Assembly: GCF_021404405.1 (NCBI RefSeq)
Contig: NZ_JABFTV010000001.1
Span: 62,001-126,000, forward strand
DNA from: Billgrantia aerodenitrificans
Lineage (GTDB): Bacteria > Pseudomonadota > Gammaproteobacteria > Pseudomonadales > Halomonadaceae
DNA length: 64,000 bases
Direction of reading: 5' to 3'
Position 1 is the stretch's first letter. Each line of letters opens with the position of its first letter. The notes below the pieces were generated by a model. That model was not told the origin of the DNA, searched no databases, and was given only the letters and a program-made list of their open reading frames with translations. Positions 57,210 to 64,000 of the stretch are shown in pieces. Made by a program: the position numbers and the translations under genes.

Positions 57210-57231
57210 ATGCCGGGATAATTCCCGGCAT
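57210..57231 (+). terminator. Terminator after DAHP synthase
   Basis: A perfect 8-bp stem (57210-57217 with 57224-57231), ATAATT loop, tail TCTCGTTG. It begins 34 bp after the stop and ends 24 bp before the next gene. Confidence 0.65.
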
Positions 57232-57254
57232 TCTCGTTGCAACAGGAGTTGGGC

Positions 57255-57767
57255 ATGCCGTTTTCCTTCGAATACCACGACCCCGAGACCTATCGCCGCA
57301 AGGCCCGGCTCATCAGTCTGGCCATGGCCGGTCAGCTCATCGTCTTCGGCCTGGTGTTCTCCCAACTGCTGGTGGCGGCCTTCGGCTCCAGCCTGTGGCT
57401 CAACGCTCTGGGCGTATTCCTGGGGTTGCTGGCCACCAGCCTGACCTTTGCCGTACTGCGTGAGCGCCCCTGGATGACCGAGATGCGCTATGTCTGGCAG
57501 CTCAAGCACCAGCTCTCACGGCTCAGCAGCTACCTTGCCACCCTGCGCCGGGAAATGGACCAGGGCAATCACGTGGCCCTGCACCTGATGACCGCCTACC
57601 ACCAGGGCATGGTCCAGCTTGCCGAGCTCAACGGTCGCACCCTGGACGACGATGCCGAGCAGCTCGGCGAACGCGCCAGGATCCAGCGGCTGCGCGAAGA
57701 GCGCGGGCTGCCCGAGCGGGTCGATGGCTTCGACCCCAACGATCTGGCAGCCTTCAAGCGCAGTTAG
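57255..57767 (+). CDS. DUF3087 family membrane protein
   Basis: A 170-residue protein beginning PFSFEYHDPETYRRKARL. It has two transmembrane helices (about residues 23-45 and 50-70), then a cytoplasmic helical region and ERPWMTEMRYVWQLKHQLSRL. This matches the uncharacterised DUF3087 family of gammaproteobacteria as I recall it. AGGAG lies six bases before the chosen ATG; a TTG six codons upstream is possible. It is convergent with hemB, three bases separating the stops. Confidence 0.75.
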   Translation: MPFSFEYHDPETYRRKARLISLAMAGQLIVFGLVFSQLLVAAFGSSLWLNALGVFLGLLATSLTFAVLRERPWMTEMRYVWQLKHQLSRLSSYLATLRREMDQGNHVALHLMTAYHQGMVQLAELNGRTLDDDAEQLGERARIQRLREERGLPERVDGFDPNDLAAFKRS

Positions 57768-57770
57768 AGG

Positions 57771-58784
<1,014 letters not shown>

Positions 58785-58800
58785 CTACTCCGGCTGTGGC

Positions 58801-58832
58801 CACTGCCGCCCTGACGTCAGCTGGCGGCAGTG
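58801..58832 (-). promoter_or_regulatory. Stable stem-loop in the hemB 5' region
   Basis: A perfect 10-bp stem (58801-58810 with 58823-58832) whose 12-nt loop contains the self-complementary CTGACGTCAG (58811-58820). On the hemB strand it ends 22 nt before the start codon, so it would affect translation if transcribed. The opposite strand has no T-run. The remaining 228-bp hemB-elbB gap shows no gene. Confidence 0.5.
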
Positions 58833-59006
58833 TGCCTGGAAAGAATGATGGTGCAATGACAAGCGAGTGTATGGAACGAGTATATCAGTGCCACCCCAAG
58901 CCGAAAGTCGCGCCTTGTCGCACCCCGCACGACTCTCTAAAGTGTTGGCTTCGGGAACCAAGGCTGAACCCTTCATTCGAAGCGCCTTCACAACAAGGAG
59001 AAAGGC

Positions 59007-59669
59007 ATGAGCAAACAAGTGGCGGTCATCCTGTCGGGTTGCGGTGTCCAGGATGGCTCGGAAATCTACGAGACCACGCTGACCCTGCTGCGGCTGGATC
59101 AACTGGGTATCGGCCATCGTTGCTTCGCGCCGGACATCATGCAGCACCATGTGATCGATCATCGCAGCGGTGAGGTGGTCGAGGGTGAGGCGCGCAACGT
59201 GCTGACGGAATCGGCGCGCCTGGCGCGAGGCAATATCGCACCGCTCGACGAGCTGGACGTCGATGAGTTCGATGCCGTCATCCTGCCCGGTGGCTTCGGT
59301 GCGGCCAAGAATCTCTCCAACTTCGCCGAAGCCGGTAGTGACATGGAGCCGCTGCCCGAGCTGGTCGAGGCGCTGGCTCCCTTTTACCAGGCGCGCAAGC
59401 CCATCGGTCTGATGTGCATCGCCCCCGCCCTGGTGCCCAAGCTGCTGGGGCCGGGCATCGCCGTGACCATCGGCCACGACCCCGGCGTTTCCGGCGCCAT
59501 CAGCTCCATGGGCGGGCTGCACCGCAGCTGCGGCGTGGAGGACATCGTGGTGGACTTCGAGAACCGTGTGGTGACCACCCCGGCCTACATGCTCGCCACC
59601 CGCATCGGCGAGGCCGCCACCGGCATCTTCAAGCTGGTGGAGCGTATCGACGAGCTGATGGATCTCTGA
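59007..59669 (+). CDS. elbB: ElbB, DJ-1/PfpI-type glyoxalase
   Basis: A 220-residue class I glutamine amidotransferase-like protein. It starts KQVAVILSGCGVQDGSEIYE and has VILPGGFGAAKNLSNFA, GLMCIAPALVPKLLG with the nucleophile cysteine, and TPAYMLATRIGEAATGIFKLV. E. coli ElbB has glyoxalase III activity and was linked to isoprenoid yield; the natural role is unclear. AAGGAGAAAGG precedes the ATG. It is divergent from hemB and convergent with tatC. Confidence 0.93.
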   Translation: MSKQVAVILSGCGVQDGSEIYETTLTLLRLDQLGIGHRCFAPDIMQHHVIDHRSGEVVEGEARNVLTESARLARGNIAPLDELDVDEFDAVILPGGFGAAKNLSNFAEAGSDMEPLPELVEALAPFYQARKPIGLMCIAPALVPKLLGPGIAVTIGHDPGVSGAISSMGGLHRSCGVEDIVVDFENRVVTTPAYMLATRIGEAATGIFKLVERIDELMDL

Positions 59670-59693
59670 GCCAGTGCGGTAATGCGGTAATGA

Positions 59694-59725
59694 AAGCGCC
59701 CCGCTTCCTTCGAAGCGGGGCGCTT
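59694..59725. terminator. Bidirectional terminator between elbB and tatC
   Basis: A perfect 14-bp stem (59694-59707 with 59712-59725), CTTC loop, flanked by AA and TT, 25 bp after elbB and 26 bp from the tatC stop. Confidence 0.8.
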
Positions 59726-59751
59726 GCGTATCGGCTTTATGTTTTTCGGGC

Positions 59752-60531
59752 TCAGGCCTCGTCGCGCTCTTCGCTGGCCTCAGCCGTCTTGCGGCGCCGC
59801 CGGCGTACCAGGCGGCCGAACAGGATGCCCACCTCGTAGAGCAGATACATGGGAATGGCCAGCAGGCTCTGGGAGATCACGTCGGGCGGGGTCAGCAACA
59901 TGCCGACCACGAAGCAGCCCAGAATGATGTAAGGGCGCTTCTTCGACAGGCTCTCCACCGTGGTGGCACCGGAGGCGATCAGCAGAAAGGTGGCGATGGG
60001 GATCTCGAAGGCCACGCCGAAGGCGAAGAACAGCTTGAGAACGAAGTTCAGGTACTGGTTGATGTCGGTCATCACCGCCACGTTCTCCGGCCCGGTCTGG
60101 GTGAAGAACTGGAACAGCAGCGGGAAGACGACGTAGTAGGCAAAGGCCGCGCCGGCATAGAACAGGCCCACGCTAGAGGCCAGCAGCGGCAGGGCCAGCG
60201 CCTTCTCGTTGTCATACAGCCCCGGGGCGACGAAGGCCCAGGCCTGGTGCAGCACGTAGGGGATGGCGATGAACACCGCCACCACCAGGGTCAGCTTGAA
60301 GGGGGCCAGGAACGGCGAGGCCACTTCGGTGGCGATCATCTGCGAGCCTTCCGGCAGCATCCCCATCAGCGGCTGGGCCACGAAGGTATAGATCTCGTTG
60401 GCGAACGGGTATAGGCCGAGGAAAATCACGAAGATCGCCAGCACCGCGCGCAGCAGTCGCGAGCGCAGCTCGATCAGGTGCTCGATCAGGGGGGCCTGGC
60501 CAAGTTCCTGCTTGTCGTCGGAGTCGCTCAT
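59752..60531 (-). CDS. tatC: Sec-independent translocase TatC
   Basis: Core receptor of the twin-arginine export pathway for folded proteins. The 259-residue inner-membrane protein has six hydrophobic segments. It has the N-terminal PLIEHLIELRSRLLRAVLA, the FAYYVVFPLLFQFF segment and the C-terminal LTPPDVISQSLLAIPMYLLYEVG. Its start overlaps the tatB stop as ATGA. It is the last gene of tatABC and ends before a strong terminator. Confidence 0.97.
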   Translation of the reverse strand: MSDSDDKQELGQAPLIEHLIELRSRLLRAVLAIFVIFLGLYPFANEIYTFVAQPLMGMLPEGSQMIATEVASPFLAPFKLTLVVAVFIAIPYVLHQAWAFVAPGLYDNEKALALPLLASSVGLFYAGAAFAYYVVFPLLFQFFTQTGPENVAVMTDINQYLNFVLKLFFAFGVAFEIPIATFLLIASGATTVESLSKKRPYIILGCFVVGMLLTPPDVISQSLLAIPMYLLYEVGILFGRLVRRRRRKTAEASEERDEA

Positions 60532-60974
60532 CGGGAAGCGGCGTCCTTGTCATCGTCGGGGGGAGAGGAGGGCGCGTCGTCGCTTTGCCTGACCTCGGCC
60601 AGCGCCTCGTCTAGCCGCGCCGAAGCGGACGGCGGCGGCGCCACGTCGTCGGGCTTGTGCTCGGGTGTGGCTGGCGCGTCGTCGTCGCCCTTGCGCGGGG
60701 TCGAGGTGGAGTAGGGCTGGGCGATGCTCTCCACGTCGCGCTTGGCCTTGTTCAGGCTCTCGTCGAGCTTGCTCTGCTGCTCCTTGAGCTTCTGACGCAG
60801 CTCCTCCGCCTCGAGCTGCGAGTTGATCTCCCGCTGCATGCTCGACACGGTGCGCTTGATCTTGCCGACCCACAGCCCCGCCGTGCGCGCAGCCTTGGGC
60901 AGGCGCTCAGGACCGAGCACCAGCAGGCCCACGATTCCCAGAATCAGAAGTTCGAGAAAGCCGATATCAAACAT
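60528..60974 (-). CDS. tatB: Sec-independent translocase TatB
   Basis: Partner of TatC in signal-peptide recognition. The 148-residue protein has the N-terminal MFDIGFLELLILGIVGLLVLGPERLP membrane helix (read in pieces) with the conserved Glu8, then an amphipathic helix and a long charged, disordered tail rich in Asp, Glu, Lys and Pro. It lies 6 bp after tatA and overlaps tatC by 4 nt. Confidence 0.95.
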   Translation of the reverse strand: MFDIGFLELLILGIVGLLVLGPERLPKAARTAGLWVGKIKRTVSSMQREINSQLEAEELRQKLKEQQSKLDESLNKAKRDVESIAQPYSTSTPRKGDDDAPATPEHKPDDVAPPPSASARLDEALAEVRQSDDAPSSPPDDDKDAASR

Positions 60975-60980
60975 GGAGGC

Positions 60981-61241
60981 TTACTTGCGCTCTTCTCGTT
61001 CCTCGACGCTGTCCGCCGCCTTTTTCTCTTCGGCGCGAACGTCATAGGTGTTGGGCTGCTCTTCGTGGCTCACTTTGGCCTGAGGCTTGCCATCCTTCTC
61101 TTCCTCATTGACGGCCTGCTTGAAGCCCTTGACCGCTCCGCCCAGATCGGTGCCGACGTTGCGCAGCTTCTTGGTGCCGAAGATCAGAATGATAATGCCG
61201 AGTACGATCAGCAGTTGCCAGATACTGATGCCACCTAACAT
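60981..61241 (-). CDS. tatA: Sec-independent translocase TatA
   Basis: Pore-forming component that oligomerises on substrate-loaded TatBC. The 86-residue protein has [22 protein letters not shown], with the transmembrane helix followed by the [21 protein letters not shown] amphipathic helix, and a charged tail. The start at 61239-61241 with GAGGT upstream gives the standard N-terminus. It lies 46 bp after hisE. Confidence 0.96.
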   Translation of the reverse strand: MLGGISIWQLLIVLGIIILIFGTKKLRNVGTDLGGAVKGFKQAVNEEEKDGKPQAKVSHEEQPNTYDVRAEEKKAADSVEEREERK

Positions 61242-61287
61242 GAAGGTTACCTCTGAGTCGGGATTCCGGAGGATCCGGAAGTCATTT

Positions 61288-61623
61288 TTACTTTGACCTT
61301 GCGGCCTTCTCTTCGTGCCCGGATATTCCGAAACGCCGGGCCAGCTCGTCGAGCACGTCCCGGTGGTCGAGTCCAAGATGCGACAGCATCACCAGGCTAT
61401 GAAACCACAGGTCGGCGGTTTCGGCGACCAGCGCTTGACGTTCGTCTTCGCCACCGGTCTCGGCATCCTTGGCTGCCAGCAGGGTCTCCGTGGCCTCCTC
61501 TCCGACCTTTTCGAGTATCTTGTTAAGCCCCTTGTCATGCAAGGCGGCAACGTAGGATTCGGCGGGGTCGGCGCTGCGGCGGCTGGCCAGTACGTCGAAG
61601 AGTTCATCGAGAATATCACGCAT
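61288..61623 (-). CDS. hisE: Phosphoribosyl-ATP pyrophosphatase
   Basis: Hydrolyses phosphoribosyl-ATP to phosphoribosyl-AMP, the second step of histidine synthesis. The 111-residue all-helical MazG-like protein has [31 protein letters not shown] (in pieces), which holds the metal-binding glutamates, and [18 protein letters not shown]. In Pseudomonas hisI usually lies just before it; here only 30 bp separate ubiB from hisE, so hisI is elsewhere. Confidence 0.95.
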   Translation of the reverse strand: MRDILDELFDVLASRRSADPAESYVAALHDKGLNKILEKVGEEATETLLAAKDAETGGEDERQALVAETADLWFHSLVMLSHLGLDHRDVLDELARRFGISGHEEKAARSK

Positions 61624-61653
61624 GCGGGCAGCTCCGGTTGCGATGGGTCAAGT

Positions 61654-63279
61654 TCATTGCCAGGCCAGCAGCACGAGCCCGATGAGTCCGGCAGCCAGCA
61701 CCGGCCAGGGCTGGTTCGCAGCCCATTCGGTGAGCGGCTGCCAGGCCAATGCCAGGGCCGCCAGCAGTAGTCCCAGGCGCAAACGCCTTCCCCCGCGCCG
61801 GCCGGCACGCAGGTGGCGCTGGATGCCGCTCAGGGCCAGGGCCTGGCGACGGCGCTGGCGATGCTCCTGTTCGAGGCGGCTCAGGGCCTGGTGGGCCACG
61901 CTGGGCAGTTCGGGCAGCTGACGCGAGAGCTCCGGCGCCTGGCGCTTGAGCGACTCCCACAGGCCCACGGCACCGGCGCGCTCCTGCATCCAGCGCTCCA
62001 GGTAGGGTTTGGCGGTGCTCCACAGGTCGAGGTCGGGATAGAGCTGGCGCCCCAGGCCCTCGATGTTGAGCAGGGTCTTCTGCAGCAGCACCAGCTGCGG
62101 CTGGACCTCCATGTTGAAACGCCGCGCCGTCTGGAACAGCCCCAGCAGCACCTGACCGAAGGAGATGTCCTTGAGCGGTTTCTCCAGAATCGGCTCGCAC
62201 ACCGTGCGGATGGCGGCGGCAAACTCGTTGGCTCGGGTCTCCTCGCCGACCCAGCCCGACTCGATGTGCAGGGCGGCGACCTGATAGTAGTCCTGATGGA
62301 AGAAGGCCAGCAGGTTGCGCGCCAGGTAGTCCTGGTCTTCGCGGGTCAGGCTGCCGACGATGCCGCAGTCGATGGCGATGTACTGCGGGTCCTGGGGCTG
62401 CTCGCGGGCGACGAAGATGTTGCCCGGGTGCATGTCGGCGTGGAAGAAATTGTCGCGAAACACCTGGGTGAAGAAGATTTCCACGCCGCGCTCGGCGAGG
62501 CGCTTGAGATCGGTGCCCTGGGCCTTGAGCGCGGCGATGTCGGCTACCGGGATGCCGTGGATGCGCTCCTGGACCATGACCCGCTTGCGTGTTAGCGACC
62601 AGTGGATCGCCGGCACGTAGAGCAGCGGGGAGCCGTTGAAGTTGCGCTTGAGCTGCGAGGTGTTGGCGGCCTCCTTGCGCAGGTCGAGCTCGTCGAACAG
62701 GGTCGCTTCGTAATCGCGCACCACCTCCACCGGACGCAGGCGGCGCGCCTCCGGAAGCAGCGTCAGCAGGCCGGCCACGCGGTACATCAGCGCCATGTCC
62801 TGGCGCATGACCCGGTCGATGGCCGGGCGGATGATCTTGACCACCACGTCCTCGCCGCTGTGCAGGCGGGCGGCGTGGACCTGGGCGATGGAGGCGGAGG
62901 CCAGCGGCTCGGGCTCGAAGTGGGCGAAGGCGACGTCGAGCGGCATGCGTAGCTCGCTCTCCACCAGTGCCCGGGCCTCCTCGCCGGGGAAGGGGGGCAC
63001 CTGGTCCTGCAGGCGGCGGAGTTCGTCGGCGATCTCCTCGGGCAGCAGGTCGCGGCGGGTGGAGAGCAGTTGGCCGAACTTGACGAACACCGGGCCGAGC
63101 GATTCCAGCGCCAGGCGCAGGCGCTCGCCGCCCGTGCGCCGGCCCACTGGTACCACGCGCAGTGGTGAGAACAGAAAGGCCAGTCGCAGCCACCAGGGCA
63201 GGCGCTGCAGCGGCAGCAGAGTGTCGAGCCGGTAGCGGGTGACCACCCAGATGATGCGCAGCAGGCGAAGCAGCATCAT
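61654..63279 (-). CDS. ubiB: UbiB, ubiquinone-biosynthesis ATPase-like kinase
   Basis: Atypical protein-kinase-like (ADCK/COQ8) membrane protein needed for coenzyme Q synthesis. The 541-residue protein has the family KFGQ-type motif ([19 protein letters not shown]), the alanine-rich nucleotide loop [18 protein letters not shown], the [10 protein letters not shown] catalytic segment and [10 protein letters not shown]. Two C-terminal transmembrane helices end the chain. It overlaps ubiJ by 4 nt. Confidence 0.96.
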   Translation of the reverse strand: MMLLRLLRIIWVVTRYRLDTLLPLQRLPWWLRLAFLFSPLRVVPVGRRTGGERLRLALESLGPVFVKFGQLLSTRRDLLPEEIADELRRLQDQVPPFPGEEARALVESELRMPLDVAFAHFEPEPLASASIAQVHAARLHSGEDVVVKIIRPAIDRVMRQDMALMYRVAGLLTLLPEARRLRPVEVVRDYEATLFDELDLRKEAANTSQLKRNFNGSPLLYVPAIHWSLTRKRVMVQERIHGIPVADIAALKAQGTDLKRLAERGVEIFFTQVFRDNFFHADMHPGNIFVAREQPQDPQYIAIDCGIVGSLTREDQDYLARNLLAFFHQDYYQVAALHIESGWVGEETRANEFAAAIRTVCEPILEKPLKDISFGQVLLGLFQTARRFNMEVQPQLVLLQKTLLNIEGLGRQLYPDLDLWSTAKPYLERWMQERAGAVGLWESLKRQAPELSRQLPELPSVAHQALSRLEQEHRQRRRQALALSGIQRHLRAGRRGGRRLRLGLLLAALALAWQPLTEWAANQPWPVLAAGLIGLVLLAWQ

Positions 63280-63914
63280 GCCGTGGCCTCGCTTTCCAGC
63301 CGTCGCCGCAGGCGGTTCAGACGGGCTTCGAGGCGGTCGGCGGCCACTTCCAGCTCGGTGAGGTGATCGCGCAGGGTATCGAGCTGCTGGCGCCCGGGCA
63401 GCAGGCGGGCCTCCTCGAACACGTATTCTGCGATATCGGCACGCATCTCCTCATGAGCGCGTAGGCCCCAGCGGGCCATGCGCTTGACCCCTTCGGCCAG
63501 GCTGTGGGCCGGCACGTCGCCCAGCCAGCGGGCCAGTTCGCCCTCCCAGTCGATGTCGAGATCGAAGAACAGGTCGCGCACCTCCTCGAGCAGGTGCACG
63601 CGTCCGCGTACCGCCAGTCGGCCGCGGAACATCAGGCGCTCCATCGACTCGCCGCCCAGCAGTTCGCCCAGGGTTTCGGTGTCGAGTTCGACCACGGTGT
63701 CGACGGTGTTCTCGTCGGGATCGTCCTGACGCATCAGGTCGACGCCATGCGGGTGGAAGCCGATCAGCAGCGTCAGTGCCGGACGCTCCAGGCGCAGCAG
63801 CAGCCGGCTCCCGGCCAGCCGTGACAGGCGTGTGGGAGCGGCCATGTCGCGGGCGAGCAGGGCATTGAGGGTGCGCTCGATGCCGGCCAGCAGCAGGGTC
63901 GGGGTCAAGGTCAT
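63276..63914 (-). CDS. ubiJ: UbiJ, ubiquinone-biosynthesis accessory factor
   Basis: SCP2-domain lipid-binding protein that scaffolds the aerobic coenzyme Q complex with UbiK. The 212-residue product has a small-domain SCP2 fold at about residues 15-105. A C-terminal coiled coil follows ([22 protein letters not shown], read in pieces). It sits between ubiE and ubiB, the conserved gammaproteobacterial order. Its first codon is 7 bp after the ubiE stop. Confidence 0.93.
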   Translation of the reverse strand: MTLTPTLLLAGIERTLNALLARDMAAPTRLSRLAGSRLLLRLERPALTLLIGFHPHGVDLMRQDDPDENTVDTVVELDTETLGELLGGESMERLMFRGRLAVRGRVHLLEEVRDLFFDLDIDWEGELARWLGDVPAHSLAEGVKRMARWGLRAHEEMRADIAEYVFEEARLLPGRQQLDTLRDHLTELEVAADRLEARLNRLRRRLESEATA

Positions 63915-63921
63915 TGCGCCC

Positions 63922-64000
63922 TCAAAGCTTGATGCCGCGATGCAGGGCGACGATGCCCCCGGTGAGATTGGTGTACTCGACCCGTTCGAGGCCGGCCGCT
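63922..64000 (-). CDS. ubiE: UbiE/MenG methyltransferase, C-terminal end (cut by window edge)
   Basis: The last about 25 codons before the TGA at 63922-63924 read AGLERVEYTNLTGGIVALHR then GIKL, matching the conserved C-terminus of UbiE, the C-methyltransferase of ubiquinone and menaquinone synthesis. The rest lies beyond the right edge. Position directly upstream of ubiJ-ubiB supports the call. Confidence 0.9.
   Translation of the reverse strand, partial: AAGLERVEYTNLTGGIVALHRGIKL

Overview
The window reads as core chromosome of a high-GC gammaproteobacterium, most likely a member of the Halomonadaceae (Halomonas or a close relative). The evidence is gene content and order: coaBC-dut-algC-argB, radC-rpmB-rpmG, dapC-dapD-dapE with glnD and map, the rpsB-to-dnaE cell-envelope run, rho-ubiD-fre, and ubiE-ubiJ-ubiB-hisE-tatABC all resemble Pseudomonas/Halomonas arrangements. 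The genus assignment is inference. I see no tRNA, rRNA, CRISPR array, prophage, transposase or plasmid gene, and no clear pseudogene.

Layout. 1-4.5 kb (minus strand): coaBC, dut, algC, argB and the start of slmA. 4.6-9.0 kb (plus): radC, ribosomal proteins L28 and L33, mutM, an RlmI-type methyltransferase, a small DUF2007 zinc-ribbon protein and a thioesterase. 9.2-19 kb: alanine dehydrogenase, trpS, a YeeE/YedE thiosulfate-type transporter, malic enzyme, aconitase (minus), a CPXCG protein and trxB. 19.2-28.1 kb (mostly minus): slyX, a membrane-anchored cold-shock-domain protein (plus), an unknown gene, dapE, dapD, an ArsC/Spx-like protein, dapC, glnD and map. 28.2-49.6 kb (plus): rpsB, tsf, pyrH, frr, uppS, cdsA, dxr, rseP, bamA, skp, lpxD, fabZ, lpxA, lpxB, rnhB, dnaE, accA and tilS, which together serve translation, isoprenoid/undecaprenyl and lipid A synthesis, outer-membrane assembly, replication and fatty-acid synthesis. 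49.7-57.8 kb: a short Ppx (minus), rho, ubiD, a flavin reductase, folM, a 40-residue membrane peptide, a DAHP synthase with an elaborate leader, and a DUF3087 protein. 57.8-64 kb: hemB (minus), elbB (plus), tatC/B/A, hisE, ubiB, ubiJ and the 3' end of ubiE (minus).

The most notable non-coding structure is the leader of the DAHP synthase gene (55.6-56.1 kb). A first leader peptide contains the run YWYWF. It is followed by mutually exclusive antiterminator and terminator pairings. A second aromatic-rich leader peptide (YYGWGYGWRF) then ends two bases before the enzyme start codon. This looks like two-stage control of the shikimate entry step by aromatic aminoacyl-tRNA supply.

Other structures worth attention: five copies of a roughly 80-180 bp palindromic intergenic repeat whose hairpin arms change in compensating pairs while a 27-nt unpaired segment stays conserved; one copy with an expanded apical hairpin; a second A/T-rich palindrome after dnaE with a fragment after radC; a 27-bp in-frame minisatellite inside dapC; and three 20-bp direct repeats directly upstream of a near-consensus dapC promoter. 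The gap between ppx and rho lacks the thioredoxin gene that commonly sits there in relatives.
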